64,000 bases of DNA from Rhodanobacter sp. C03 (GCF_002001175.1 NZ_MUNT01000006.1:124001-188000); one strand, 5' to 3'. Counted from the first letter of the stretch, positions 51,522-61,360 are shown. A program made the numbers and translations. The notes: generated by a model not told the origin, from the sequence alone.

Positions 51522-52964
51522 TCAGGCCACGCGCATCACCATCAAACGGACTTCGGTCATGTCCTCGATCGCGTAGCGCACGCCCTCGCGACCGAGACCG
51601 GACAATTTGACGCCGCCGTACGGCATGTTGTCGACGCGGAAGCTGGGGATGTCGTTGACGATCACGCCGCCTTGTTCCAGCTCGTTCCACGCGCGCATCG
51701 CGTGGTCGAGGCTGTCGGTGAAGATGCCAGCCTGCAAGCCGTAGTCGGAATCGTTGACCAGCGCGATCGCGTCGCTGAACTGCTTGAACGGGGCGAGCAG
51801 GGCGAATGGGCCGAACGCTTCCATGCGATTGGCCTTGGCATCGCTTGGCACGTTTTCCATCAAGGTCGCATCCAGCATGTTGCCGTTGCGCTTGCCGCCG
51901 CACAGGATCTTGCCGCCGGCCTGCTGCGCTTCAACGATCCAGCCGTGCAGGCGTTCGGCAGCGGCTTCGTCGATCATCGGGCCGAGGAAGACATCCTTCT
52001 GTTTCGGATCGCCAGCCTTGAGCTTCTTCGTGGCCGCGACGAGTTTCTTCTTCAGCGCGTCATAGACGTCGGCATGCGCGTAGATGCGTTGCACGCCGAT
52101 GCAGCTCTGGCCGGACTGGTAGAACGCGCCGAAGATCAGCCGTTCGACCACGCGGTCGAGGTGCGCGCCCTGATCCGCATCGACGATGCAGGGGGCATTG
52201 CCGCCGAGTTCCAGTACAACCTTCTTGCGACCGGCGCGCGCTTTCAACTCCCAGCCGACCTGGCCGCCGGTGAACGAGAGCAGCTTGAAGCGCTCGTCCT
52301 CGACCAACGGGCCGGCATGCTTGCCGTCCAGCGTGAGGATCGAGAACGCGCCTTTCGGCAAGTCGGTCTCGGCCAGCACTTCGCCGATGATCAGCGCGCC
52401 GATCGGTGTCTTCTCCGACGGTTTCAGCACGAACGGACAGCCCGCGGCGATCGCCGGCGCCACCTTGTGTGCGACCAGGTTCAGCGGAAAGTTGAACGGA
52501 GTGATGAACGACACCGGCCCCAGCGGTACGCGTTTGGTATAGCCGTGATAGCCATCCAGACGCGAGGCCAGTTCCAGGTTCAGCGTCTCGCCGTTGCTGC
52601 GCACGGCTTCCTCGGCGGCGATCCGGAACGTCTCGATCAGCCGGGTTACTTCACCAGCGGCATCCTTGATCGGCTTGCCGGCCTCGATACATAGCGCCTC
52701 GGCCAGCTCGTCGCGGCGTTCGGCGAAACGCTGCGCGCAATGCTGCAGCACGGCTTGCCGCGCCCATGGCTTGAATTCACGCATCGGTGTGGCGGCCTTC
52801 ACGGCGGCGGCGATCGCCTTTTCGGTGGCCTTCGCATCCGGCACCGCCACCTGCGTGGCGAGCTTGCCGCTGTACTTGTCCAGCACATCCAGCATGACCT
52901 TGGACGTCTGCGGCTGGTTGGCGAGGTAGTAGGGATAGGTTTTCTTGAGCATCGTCATGACCAT
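51522..52964 (-). CDS. NAD(P)-dependent aldehyde dehydrogenase
   Basis: The start is chosen among ATGs at 52964, 52958 and 52952; the upstream frame to 53105 is not typical. The 480-residue enzyme has N158 in TPFNFP, K181 in LKPSEKTP, the E252 LELGGN motif and catalytic C288 in FYQSGQSCIGVQR. These are the complete ALDH machinery. The order fits succinate-semialdehyde/lactaldehyde/glyceraldehyde-3-phosphate type groups; the exact substrate cannot be read. It is divergent from the slipin gene. No operon partners. Confidence 0.9.
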   Translation of the reverse strand: MVMTMLKKTYPYYLANQPQTSKVMLDVLDKYSGKLATQVAVPDAKATEKAIAAAVKAATPMREFKPWARQAVLQHCAQRFAERRDELAEALCIEAGKPIKDAAGEVTRLIETFRIAAEEAVRSNGETLNLELASRLDGYHGYTKRVPLGPVSFITPFNFPLNLVAHKVAPAIAAGCPFVLKPSEKTPIGALIIGEVLAETDLPKGAFSILTLDGKHAGPLVEDERFKLLSFTGGQVGWELKARAGRKKVVLELGGNAPCIVDADQGAHLDRVVERLIFGAFYQSGQSCIGVQRIYAHADVYDALKKKLVAATKKLKAGDPKQKDVFLGPMIDEAAAERLHGWIVEAQQAGGKILCGGKRNGNMLDATLMENVPSDAKANRMEAFGPFALLAPFKQFSDAIALVNDSDYGLQAGIFTDSLDHAMRAWNELEQGGVIVNDIPSFRVDNMPYGGVKLSGLGREGVRYAIEDMTEVRLMVMRVA

Positions 52965-53119
52965 CGAAAAGCAGGTTGCCGGACAGCATAGACGGGCGGC
53001 ATGTTCAGCATTCGTGACAAGCTGTCGTGCAGGATTCCGCGTGGAAAATAAGGGTGCTGCATGACGCAGACACGCGCGTACACTGATGACCTCGGCTCGA
53101 TCCACTCTGGGTGATTTCC

Positions 53120-53890
53120 ATGCCTCTATTCGGTTTCATTGTCGTAGTGATTTTTCTCGGCCTCAGTGGCCTGCGTGTGCTGCAGCAGTATCAGCGCGGC
53201 CTGGTGTTCCGGCTGGGTCGCTACAGCGCTACCCGCGAGCCGGGCCTGACCTGGATCATCCCCGTGATCGAACGGATGCAGGTAGTCGACGTGCGCGTGA
53301 TGACCCAGGACATCGAACCGCAGGAAACCATGACCAATGACAACGTGCCGGTGAAGGTGCGTGCGGTGGTCTGGTACAAGGTGATCAACCCGGAGCGGGC
53401 GATCGTGCAGGTGGCGAATTTCGAGGACGCAGTGCGCCAGACCGCGCTGACCAGCCTGCGCAGCGTGATGGGCCAGCATTCGCTGGACGAGTTGCTGAAG
53501 GAACAGGAGAAGCTGTCCAGCATGCTCGGCGAGATCATCGACAAGGTCACCGAGCCGTGGGGCGTCGAAGTCGATCGCGTGCAGATCAAGGATGTGGAGA
53601 TCCCGCAGTCCATGCAGCGCGCAATGGCGCAGGAAGCCGAAGCACACCGCGAGAAGCGTGCCCGCATCATCAAGGCTGAAGCCGAACACGATGCTGCGCT
53701 GAAGCTCACCGAAGCGGCCGCCAAGATGGCGCACATGCCGATGGCGATGGAACTGCGCCGGATGCAGATGCTGACCGAGGTCGGTGCGGAACAGAACACG
53801 ATGACCATCGTGATGATGCCATCGGAGTTCGTCAGCGCAGCCAGTGCCTTGGTGCGTCTGGCCGACAAGGCGACGGGCGGCAGCGATTGA
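53120..53890 (+). CDS. Slipin (SPFH/stomatin-like membrane protein)
   Basis: ATG 53120 (MPLFGFIVVVIFLGLSGLRVL) is preferred over GTG 53111. The 256-residue protein has a single N-terminal membrane hairpin/helix, then a band-7 domain: YQRGLVFRLGRYSATREPGLTWIIPVIERM, VDVRVMTQDIEPQETMTNDNVPVKVRAVVWYKV, and an alpha-helical tail (ALKLTEAAAKMAHMPMAMELRRMQML). The bacterial slipin usually partners with an NfeD-type protease gene; none is adjacent here. It probably organises membrane microdomains. Confidence 0.92.
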   Translation: MPLFGFIVVVIFLGLSGLRVLQQYQRGLVFRLGRYSATREPGLTWIIPVIERMQVVDVRVMTQDIEPQETMTNDNVPVKVRAVVWYKVINPERAIVQVANFEDAVRQTALTSLRSVMGQHSLDELLKEQEKLSSMLGEIIDKVTEPWGVEVDRVQIKDVEIPQSMQRAMAQEAEAHREKRARIIKAEAEHDAALKLTEAAAKMAHMPMAMELRRMQMLTEVGAEQNTMTIVMMPSEFVSAASALVRLADKATGGSD

Positions 53891-53977
53891 GCGGATGAAT
53901 TCAGGTAATTCCTGAACTTTCCGGAGCATCTTTGGCATTTGCGCGTGTTCTGCACGCTTCGTGCGGCACATGCATCG

Positions 53978-54745
53978 CTACGAATAATCCCGGCGCTTGG
54001 TGATTTGAACCGCCAGGAAGATCAACATGCCTGCGATCGCCATCATTGAAACCAGTAGCGCCCAAGGCGGCGCCCCCACCAGCTGTGCGGTATGCGCATC
54101 GAAATACGGCATCGCCAATCCGGACATGATGTGGTGAATATTCAACGGATACCGGTTCAACGGAGGAAAGAGCACCGTAATGGGATAGAAGATCATGAAA
54201 ACAAATGAAACCGCCAGCGCCGTATATTCGCTACGGAACAACGTCGCCGACAGAAAGGCCACGGCGAAGAACACCGCACCACCGACGAACCACAACAAGC
54301 CGAAGCGTGCCATCTGCTCCAAGGGATACGACACGTGTGCCAGCTGCGAGCACGCGGTCAGCAATAGCAGAGGCAGCACCGACAGCACCGCGATCTGTCC
54401 CAAGCCGAGCAACGCCTGCATCCATACCAGCCGCGCACGGTCCACAGGCAGCGCCAGGGTGAATCCCACGGTCCGGTGCAAGCGTTCGCGCTGCAGGCCA
54501 CCCAGCGCAAGCACCATGGTCATGATGGTGAACAGGCCGCGTGCCGGGCCGCCGTAGACCAGCCGGTAGATGTAAGCGACATAGGAGTCGCCGACAAACG
54601 GTCCGTTTGGCACGAGTACCTTCATCAGGCTGGCGCGGCACAACACGCCAAACACGCAGATGGCTGCCAGCAGCGTGGCGCTCAGCAGAAACCGTCCCCG
54701 GCTCTCGCGCCAGGCCTTGAGCAGCAATGGCGTCACGACGCTCAT
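53978..54745 (-). CDS. ABC-2 type transporter permease B
   Basis: The start at 54745 overlaps the stop of the upstream permease gene (ATGA). The 255-residue protein has six predicted membrane helices, including RFLLSATLLAAICVFGVLC, LFTIMTMVLALGGLQRERLHRTVGFTLALPVDRARLVW and IAVLSVLPLLLLTACSQLA. The LGGLQRERLHRTVGFTLALPV block matches LGGVLQERAQGTVGFTLSLPV of the partner, showing that the two permeases are paralogues. It is the third gene of an ATPase-permease-permease operon. Confidence 0.87.
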   Translation of the reverse strand: MSVVTPLLLKAWRESRGRFLLSATLLAAICVFGVLCRASLMKVLVPNGPFVGDSYVAYIYRLVYGGPARGLFTIMTMVLALGGLQRERLHRTVGFTLALPVDRARLVWMQALLGLGQIAVLSVLPLLLLTACSQLAHVSYPLEQMARFGLLWFVGGAVFFAVAFLSATLFRSEYTALAVSFVFMIFYPITVLFPPLNRYPLNIHHIMSGLAMPYFDAHTAQLVGAPPWALLVSMMAIAGMLIFLAVQITKRRDYS

Positions 54746-55488
54746 GAAAAGTCCCGTTGCGCGGTGATACTGCCGGCCGCCCCCACCAGGCACAGCGCCA
54801 CCAGCGTGTACAGGCCCAACGACAGCCAGGGCAGCGGAACAGCGAAGGCGGCCAGCGACGTCTCGCCATGGACGGTCGAAAGCTGCGCGCCGTGTATGGT
54901 CTCAAGCAAATCGAACGCGGAATGGCCCTGAAACGGCGGCAGCTTGGCGAGGACCGAGCATACGATCAACCCGGCTACGGAGGCGATTGCTGGCGAGTAA
55001 GCCCCCGGCAAAACGACTGAAAAGAAAAACGTCAGTGCAAAAATCACCATGCCACAGGCCGCCCACAACACGCTGAATTGCAAGGCACGCACGAACGGAA
55101 AGGATTCTCCAAAAAAGGGCGACAGTAACGGGATCAATAGCGCGGGCAGCAGCGCCAAGATCGCAACTTGCACGAATCCCATGGTCGCCCTGGCGTAGGT
55201 CAGCTGCCACCGGCTCACCGGCAGCGACAGCGTGAAGCCCACCGTGCCCTGAGCGCGTTCCTGCAGCACGCCGCCGAGCCCGAGCACGATCACGAGCAGG
55301 ATGTACATGTCCAGGACATTGGCCTTGTAAACCGCGCTCCAGATGTAGTGCGCGTAACTCAGCGGCTCATCGGCATGGGCGCGCACTTGCTGTTGCAGCA
55401 ACACCACGGCACCGCACATCCACAACAGAGCCACGGCACTGATGGCGAAGCGGATCCAGCTCTCCCACCACATCTTGTACCAGAGCAT
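54742..55488 (-). CDS. ABC-2 type transporter permease A
   Basis: The 248-residue protein has six membrane helices and the GGVLQERAQGTVGFTLSLPVSRWQLTYARA motif that defines the family in this operon. Its ATG shares a base with the ATPase stop (55488), and its own stop overlaps the next permease start. The heterodimer with permease B probably forms the channel. A PF12679/ABC2-type export function, such as lipid, peptide or antibiotic efflux, is likely; the substrate is unknown. Confidence 0.87.
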   Translation of the reverse strand: MLWYKMWWESWIRFAISAVALLWMCGAVVLLQQQVRAHADEPLSYAHYIWSAVYKANVLDMYILLVIVLGLGGVLQERAQGTVGFTLSLPVSRWQLTYARATMGFVQVAILALLPALLIPLLSPFFGESFPFVRALQFSVLWAACGMVIFALTFFFSVVLPGAYSPAIASVAGLIVCSVLAKLPPFQGHSAFDLLETIHGAQLSTVHGETSLAAFAVPLPWLSLGLYTLVALCLVGAAGSITAQRDFS

Positions 55489-56381
55489 CAGGGCGCTTCC
55501 CTGACGATGTCGAGAAAGACATCGCGCAGATTCACTGGTGTCACCTGCACGATGGCATCGAGCGAGCGCGCATGGGCCACGATGCCTTCGATATTGGAGC
55601 TGGCGAGTACCCAGGCCTGGCGTCCCCTGATACGAGTCCGCTCGACGCCGGCAAGATCGAGCGCCGGCACCGGGCCCTGTGCAGCGAATTCCATGTTGAT
55701 GTTGCGGTAATTGTTCAGCAGGTCGCCGAGCAGGGTGTTCATGACCAGCTGTCCGTGATCGATCATCAGCACCCGGTCGGCAATCCGCTCCACCTCACTC
55801 AATTGATGCGAGGAAAAGAAGACGCTGGTACCGGCGGCACGCACCTCCTGCAAGGTCTGCAGCAGCTCTTCGGTGGACACCGGATCGAGTCCTTCCGAAG
55901 GCTCATCGAGAATGAGGAGTTCGGGCCGCCTCGCCAGCGCCAGCAGCAGCGCCAACTTGGTGCGCATGCCCTTGGAAAGGGCCTTGACCTTGCGACCGAG
56001 CGGCAATTGGTACTCCCGGAGCAGGCGCGCCTCGATTTGCGACTGCCAGTCCGGATAGAAAGAGCGGGTAAAACGAATGAGGTCGGCGACGGTCATGTAG
56101 CCGTACAAACCTTTGTCTTCGCCCACGTACGCGATGCGCCGACGAATCTCCAGACTCTGTGCGGGATCGGTGATGTCGTATCCCAGCACCCGGCCGACAC
56201 CGGCGGTAGGGCGAATCATGCCAAGCAGCATCTTGATCGTGGTGCTCTTGCCGGCGCCGTTGCGCCCGAGGAATCCCGTGATGCAATGGCGCTCCACCGT
56301 CAGGCTCAGGTCACACACCGCCTCGACAGTGCCGTAGCGCCTGCTGAGGCCGTGAGTTTCAATGACCAGTTCGTGAGTCAT
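55488..56381 (-). CDS. ABC transporter ATP-binding protein
   Basis: The 297-residue ATPase has Walker A GRNGAGKST (near 39-47), signature ALSKGMRTKLALLLALARRPELLILDEPSEGLDPVS with Walker B LLILDEP, H-loop FFSSHQLSEVE, and the MI-DHGQ DRVLMIDHGQLV end of ABC-2 ATPases. It drives the two paralogous permeases downstream. The C-terminal about 80 residues (MEFAAQGPVPALDLAGVERTRI...) are the DUF4162-type extension of such exporters. It carries the motif shared with yfiR just upstream. Confidence 0.93.
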   Translation of the reverse strand: MTHELVIETHGLSRRYGTVEAVCDLSLTVERHCITGFLGRNGAGKSTTIKMLLGMIRPTAGVGRVLGYDITDPAQSLEIRRRIAYVGEDKGLYGYMTVADLIRFTRSFYPDWQSQIEARLLREYQLPLGRKVKALSKGMRTKLALLLALARRPELLILDEPSEGLDPVSTEELLQTLQEVRAAGTSVFFSSHQLSEVERIADRVLMIDHGQLVMNTLLGDLLNNYRNINMEFAAQGPVPALDLAGVERTRIRGRQAWVLASSNIEGIVAHARSLDAIVQVTPVNLRDVFLDIVREAP

Positions 56382-56388
56382 GTGTGCC

Positions 56389-56409
56389 GAAGTCCGCCAA
56401 AGTGTGATC
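56389..56409. promoter_or_regulatory. Shared upstream motif, copy at the ABC transporter operon
   Basis: AGTCCGCCAAAGTGTGATC lies a few bases from the ABC ATPase start. It matches the motif before yfiR (30631-30651) in all but one position, with the same orientation relative to the gene. Confidence 0.4.
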
Positions 56410-56435
56410 GTCCACTGACGCCATCCCCACGCCGG

Positions 56436-57785
56436 TTACTTGCCAAGCACCTGCAGACTGAGTTCGCCATCGCTCACGCGGGCATTGACGGTATCGCCTT
56501 CGCTGACAGCGACGACAGAGCGCACGACCTGTCCCGCCTCGTCAAACAGGATCGCGTAGCCACGCTCCAGCGTGGCCAGCGGACTCACCGCGTGCAGCGC
56601 GTGGCCGGCATGACGCAGGCCGGTCTGCCGGCGTTCGAGGATGTGCGCGATCGCGCGACGCAGGCGCTGATCCTGTTCGGCCAGCCGGCGCGCCAGCAAC
56701 GGTAGCTGTGCGCGCGGATGCTGGGTCAGCAGGCGTGCATGCAGCCGTTCCAGCCGGGTATGCCTGAGCTGGCTCTGTTCGCGCAGCACGACGCCGAGGC
56801 GGTGTTGCAGGTGCTGCAGTCGTTCGCGATCGTGCGCCAGTCGCGCTTGCGGTCGCTGCGTCTGCAACCGAACCAGCAGGTGGTCAACTCGTTGCGCCTG
56901 CGCCTGCAGCTGACGTTGCTGCAGGGTGACCAGGCGCTGTTGCAGTTGCTGCAGATGCCGGTCGACCGCGACCGCATCGGGCACCAGCAATTCAGCCGCC
57001 GCCGAGGGCGTGGGCGCGCGCAGGTCGGCGACGAAGTCGGCGATGCTGAAGTCGATCTCGTGGCCGACCGCGGAAACCACCGGTACCGCGCTGGCGTGGA
57101 TCGCCCGCGCAACAGCCTCGTCGTTGAACGCCCACAGGTCTTCCAGCGAGCCACCACCGCGGGTCAGCAGCAGCACATCGTAACGACCGCTGGCCGAGGC
57201 CTTGCGCAGCATGCTCACGATGGCCGGCGGCGCTTCGCGGCCCTGCACCGGCACCGGCAATACTTCGACATCAGCCAGCGGCCAGCGTCGGCCCAGCACG
57301 CTCAGTACGTCACGTACGGCAGCGCCGGTGGCCGAGGTGATCACGGCGATGCGCCGGGCGTACCGGGGCAGGGCGCGTTTGCGCGTGGGCTCGAACAAGC
57401 CTTCGGCATCGAGTCGCGCCTTGAGCTGTTCGAACTCGCGTTGCAGCGCGCCTTCGCCGGCCGGCTCCATGTATTCGGCAACCAGCTGGAATTCGCCGCG
57501 CGGTTCGTACAGGCCGACCTTGGCGCGCAACAGCACCTGCATGCCATCGGCTGTACGAAAGCGCAGTGCAGCGGCTTTCGGCTTGAACATCGCACAGCGC
57601 ACCTGGGCGCCGCTGTCCTTCAGGGTGAAGTACAGATGCCCCGACGCCGGCTTGGCCACGTTCGACAGTTCGCCTTCGATCCACACCTGCGGAAACACAT
57701 CGCCCAGCAGGTCGCGCACCAGCCGGTTGAGCGAGCTGGGGGTCAGGATGTGGCGTGGCGTGGTGTCGTCGGACGGCGCTGGCAT
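56436..57785 (-). CDS. xseA: Exodeoxyribonuclease VII large subunit
   Basis: The 449-residue protein starts with an OB fold: ILTPSSLNRLVRDLLGDVFPQVWIEGELSNVAKPASGHLYFTLKDSGAQVRCAMFK. The catalytic core follows with RIAVITSATGAAVRDVLSVL, LLTRGGGSLEDLWAFNDEAVARAIHAS and PVVSAVGHEIDFSIADFVADLRAPTPSAAAEL, then a long coiled coil of Arg/Gln/Leu repeats. It degrades single-stranded DNA with XseB in mismatch and other repair. The small subunit gene is not adjacent. Confidence 0.95.
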   Translation of the reverse strand: MPAPSDDTTPRHILTPSSLNRLVRDLLGDVFPQVWIEGELSNVAKPASGHLYFTLKDSGAQVRCAMFKPKAAALRFRTADGMQVLLRAKVGLYEPRGEFQLVAEYMEPAGEGALQREFEQLKARLDAEGLFEPTRKRALPRYARRIAVITSATGAAVRDVLSVLGRRWPLADVEVLPVPVQGREAPPAIVSMLRKASASGRYDVLLLTRGGGSLEDLWAFNDEAVARAIHASAVPVVSAVGHEIDFSIADFVADLRAPTPSAAAELLVPDAVAVDRHLQQLQQRLVTLQQRQLQAQAQRVDHLLVRLQTQRPQARLAHDRERLQHLQHRLGVVLREQSQLRHTRLERLHARLLTQHPRAQLPLLARRLAEQDQRLRRAIAHILERRQTGLRHAGHALHAVSPLATLERGYAILFDEAGQVVRSVVAVSEGDTVNARVSDGELSLQVLGK

Positions 57786-57886
57786 AAGGGCAACGAGCCT
57801 AGCATGGCCAAAGTATCAAGTCGTGAGAAAACATCCGCTTGACGTCAAAAGCGCAGGAAACGCATCAAGCTATGGAATGGCGACGA

Positions 57887-59341
57887 TCAGTCGTCGGCTG
57901 CTTCGTTCAGTGCGTGCCAGCGTCGCTTGCGCAAACGCCAGCCGCGAATGCCCAGGTTCAGCGCGAACCAGCCGGCCAGCACGCCGAACGGCCAGCCGAT
58001 CCACGCCGGCCACAGAATCGCGATGACCGCCAGCGCGGCCAGCGTCAGGGTGCCGATGAGCAGCGGGCCGCTGGAGTTGTCGTCGAGTACGCGTCGATTG
58101 GTCAGGGCAGCACCCACGCTGTTGGCAATGCGCAGGGCGCCGGCGGCGGCGCGGCCGGAACTGCCGCCACCATGGCGCACCCGCGTCGGTCGCGTTGCGC
58201 TGCTGCGCACCTGCTCGCTGCTGCCATGACGGCGGCGACGGGTGGCAAGCACGATCTCGGTGGCGTTGGCCAGATCCTTTTCATATTGCGCGGCGAGCTG
58301 GCCGGCGAAACCGGCATCCTCGACCGCCACGTCGAGCTCCTGGTTGCCGAGCCAGCTGGCGATGTTGAGGTTGGACGAACCGACCCGCGCCCATTGCCCA
58401 TCGGCGACCGCGGTCTTGGCGTGCAGCATCGAGCCGTTCCACTCGAACACGCGGATGCCGGCCTTCAACAACGGCCGATAACCCGAGCGCGACATGCTCG
58501 CCACGGCCGGAATGTCGCTGCTGCCGGGCACCAGCAAGCGCACGTCGACACCATCGCGCGCGGCGGCGAGCAGCGCCTGCACATACGGCGCCAGACCGAC
58601 GAAGTAGGCATCGGTGAGCCATAGCGTCTTGCGCGCCATCGAGGCGATCAGCTGATCGAGCCGATACATGCCGGCGGTCGCCGGCTGGGTGGCGATCAAG
58701 CGCAAGCAGACGTCGCCTGCGGGTGCGGCAGGTTCCGCAACAGGCGGCAGTGGTGCCAGCGGCGCACCGGTCTCGCTCCAGCTTTGCGCAAACGCCGCTT
58801 CCAGTTCCGCCACCGCTGGACCGCGCAGCGCCACGCCGGTGTCGCGCCAGGGCGGTACATCGTGTTTGGGATCGCCCAGCCATTTCGCACTGATGCACAC
58901 GCCGGACAGAAAGCCGAGTACGCCGTCGACCACCAGCAGCTTGCGGTGGTCGCGGCTGATCCAGCCGAACGGCTGGCCCAGCTGCGGCGGATTGAAGATG
59001 CGGACTTGACCACCAGCTGCCCGCAGCGGTGTCCACAAGGCGTTGCGCGACTGGCCGAAGCAGCCTACCCAGTCGACCACCACCGCGACGAACACACCGG
59101 CTTGTGCACGCTCGACCAGCGCATCGCGGAACGCGCGGCCGACCTCGTCGTCGCGGACGATGTAGTTCTCCAGCAGTACGCGCTGTTGCGCGCCGCGGAT
59201 TGCCGCCAGCCACGCTTCGTAATGCGCGGCCGCGTCGATCAGCAGTTCCACGGCGTTGCCGCCGAGCAGCGGTGCACCGGCGGTGCGGCTGAGCGCCTGC
59301 TCGGCCAGCAGGCGGTTGGGCGTGTCGGTGATGACTGGCAT
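57887..59341 (-). CDS. Cardiolipin synthase-like phospholipase D family protein
   Basis: The start at 59341 gives MPVITDTPNRLLAEQALSRTAGAPLL; the much longer upstream frame is a shadow of the convergent gene. The 484-residue protein has both HKD motifs intact: H132-x-K134-x4-D139 in SRDHRKLLVVDG and H307-x-K309-x4-D314 in LHAKTAVADG, with GSSNLNIASWLGNQELDV after the second. It lacks the two N-terminal helices of ClsA, as in ClsB/ClsC. Two C-terminal helices (LLIGTLTLAALAVIAILWP; IGWPFGVLAGWFALNLG) add membrane anchoring. It probably makes cardiolipin or related transphosphatidylation products. Confidence 0.88.
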   Translation of the reverse strand: MPVITDTPNRLLAEQALSRTAGAPLLGGNAVELLIDAAAHYEAWLAAIRGAQQRVLLENYIVRDDEVGRAFRDALVERAQAGVFVAVVVDWVGCFGQSRNALWTPLRAAGGQVRIFNPPQLGQPFGWISRDHRKLLVVDGVLGFLSGVCISAKWLGDPKHDVPPWRDTGVALRGPAVAELEAAFAQSWSETGAPLAPLPPVAEPAAPAGDVCLRLIATQPATAGMYRLDQLIASMARKTLWLTDAYFVGLAPYVQALLAAARDGVDVRLLVPGSSDIPAVASMSRSGYRPLLKAGIRVFEWNGSMLHAKTAVADGQWARVGSSNLNIASWLGNQELDVAVEDAGFAGQLAAQYEKDLANATEIVLATRRRRHGSSEQVRSSATRPTRVRHGGGSSGRAAAGALRIANSVGAALTNRRVLDDNSSGPLLIGTLTLAALAVIAILWPAWIGWPFGVLAGWFALNLGIRGWRLRKRRWHALNEAADD

Positions 59342-59407
59342 GGGTCGAGTGTAGGTGATGGTCTGTCGGCTCACCGTCATTGCGGGCCTTCTGGCATGAT
59401 CTGGCGC

Positions 59408-61360
59408 ATGCCGATCGAGCACCGCTACAGCGACATCGAGGCCTGTGCGCAATACCTCGCCGACGAGCTGGGTCCGGATCTGCGCATTGCCGCGCCGTTG
59501 GGGCTGGGCAAGCCGCATGGACTGCTCAATGCGCTGTATCGACGCACCGCGAGCGACCCGACCCGCTCGTTGCGCCTGTACACCGCGCTGTCGCTGACCC
59601 GGCCGCAGCCGGCGCCGGGATTGGAGCAGCGTTTCCTCGGGCCGTTCCTGGAACGGCATTTCGGTGCCGACCAAGTCGATCCGCAATACGCGCTGGACCA
59701 GGTGCGCGGCACGTTGCCGTCGAATGTCGAGGTGCACGAGTTCTATCTGCAGTCCGGCGCGCTGCTGCATTCGGACAGCGCCCAGCGCAACTACATCAGC
59801 CAGAACTACACCCATGTCGCGCGTGATCTGGCAGTGCAGGACATCAACCTGCTGGTGCAGCTGGTGGCGCGCCGCGAGGGACCGGACGGCGTGCATTACA
59901 GCCTGTCGTGCAACCCGGACCTCACCCTGGATTTCCTCAGCCAGGTGCTGGCTGCGGGTCGGCAGCGGCCGCTGTGCGTGGCGGTGGTGCATCCGGACCT
60001 GCCATACATCGGCGGCGATGCCGAGGTGGCCGCAGCGTATTTCGACGTGGAGTTGCGCCCGGAAACATTGCCACGGCTGTTTGCGCTGCCGCGGTTGCCG
60101 GTCGACCTCACTGAATATGCGTTGGGCCTGCATGCCAGTGCGCTGGTCAGGGATGGTGGCTGCCTGCAGATCGGCATCGGCGCGTTGTCCGATGCCCTGG
60201 TCAAGGCACTGCTGATGCGCCAGCAGGACAACACGCAATGGCGGCGTGCCTTGGTGGCGCTGGACCCGACCGGCGCCACCCACGCACTGGCTGGCCGGTT
60301 GGGTGGCCTGGCGCCGCTCCAGAGCGGCCTGTATGGCGCCAGCGAGATGGTGATGGACGGTTTCATGCACCTGCAGCGCGGCGGCATTCTCAAGCGGCGC
60401 AGCTGGGACAGCCTCGCACTGGAACGTGCTTCCGCCAGCGGCCGGCTGAGTCCGGCCACACCAGGCGGCCACTATCTGCGCGGCGCGTTCTTCCTCGGTT
60501 CGCGAGACCTGTACGAGTGGCTCGATGCCACCGAAGCGGCCGACCCGGATGCGATCGACATGTGCGCGGTCTCCAACGTCAACCAGCTCTATGGGGATCA
60601 CCAGGCGCTGGCGGTGCTGCAGCGGCGCGGCGCGCGTTTCTTCAACACCTGCATGATGGCGACCCTGCTTGGTGCGGCGGTGTCCGACACGCTGGACGAT
60701 GGTGCGGTCGTCAGCGGCGTCGGCGGCCAGTACAACTTCGTCGCGATGGCGCATGAACTGCCGGATGGCCGCTCGGCGTTGCTGCTGCGCTCGACCCGCA
60801 GCAGTCGTGGCGGGATCGAGAGCAATATCCGCTGGAACTACGGCCAGACCACGATCCCGCGGCATCTGCGCGACCTCGTCATCACCGAGTACGGTGTGGC
60901 CGACCTGCGCGGCAAGAGCGACAGCGAGTGCGTCGAGGCCATGCTGTCGATCAGCGATGCGCGTTTTCTCGATGCGTTGTGCGCGGAAGCGAAATCGCAC
61001 GGAAAGCTCGCGGCGGATTTCCGGATACCCGAGGCCTGGCGCCGGCATCGCCCGCGCCCTCTGCACGAGGCACTGGCGCCGTTCCGGCAAAAGGGCCTGT
61101 TGCCACAGTTTCCGTTCGGCAGCGATTTCAGCGAGGTCGAGCAGCGCCTGCTGCCTGCACTGACCTGGCTGAAGTCGGCGCAGGGCAGCTGGCGCGGCAA
61201 GTGGCAGTTGCTGCGCAGGCTGCTGAATCCCGGCAAGCCGGTAGTCGAAGAGCCGGCAGCGCTGGCACGGATGAAACTCGAACAGCCGCATGGCCTGACC
61301 GAGCGGATCGAACAACGGCTGCTGCAGGCGGCATTGCGCCGAACCGCCTCGCCGGACTGA
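59408..61360 (+). CDS. Acetyl-CoA hydrolase/transferase family protein, long form
   Basis: ATG 59408 starts MPIEHRYSDIEACAQYLADELG; the open frame to 58784 is only the shadow of the PLD gene. The 650-residue protein has an acetyl-CoA hydrolase/transferase N domain and C domain with DMCAVSNVNQLYGD, GVGGQYNFVAMAHELPDGRSALLLRSTR and IRWNYGQTTIPRHLRDLVITEYGVADLRGKSDSECVEAMLSI. Acetate/succinate CoA-transferases are about 500 residues, so the extra N- and C-terminal parts (to LRRTASPD) are notable. It is the neighbour of a convergent histidine kinase; its 3' end lies 20 bp from it. Confidence 0.88.
   Translation: MPIEHRYSDIEACAQYLADELGPDLRIAAPLGLGKPHGLLNALYRRTASDPTRSLRLYTALSLTRPQPAPGLEQRFLGPFLERHFGADQVDPQYALDQVRGTLPSNVEVHEFYLQSGALLHSDSAQRNYISQNYTHVARDLAVQDINLLVQLVARREGPDGVHYSLSCNPDLTLDFLSQVLAAGRQRPLCVAVVHPDLPYIGGDAEVAAAYFDVELRPETLPRLFALPRLPVDLTEYALGLHASALVRDGGCLQIGIGALSDALVKALLMRQQDNTQWRRALVALDPTGATHALAGRLGGLAPLQSGLYGASEMVMDGFMHLQRGGILKRRSWDSLALERASASGRLSPATPGGHYLRGAFFLGSRDLYEWLDATEAADPDAIDMCAVSNVNQLYGDHQALAVLQRRGARFFNTCMMATLLGAAVSDTLDDGAVVSGVGGQYNFVAMAHELPDGRSALLLRSTRSSRGGIESNIRWNYGQTTIPRHLRDLVITEYGVADLRGKSDSECVEAMLSISDARFLDALCAEAKSHGKLAADFRIPEAWRRHRPRPLHEALAPFRQKGLLPQFPFGSDFSEVEQRLLPALTWLKSAQGSWRGKWQLLRRLLNPGKPVVEEPAALARMKLEQPHGLTERIEQRLLQAALRRTASPD

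Noticed and set aside
53899-53920. A terminator after the slipin gene
   Set aside because: The stem TTCAGG/CCTGAA is only 6 bp and the T run is three bases; too weak to call.
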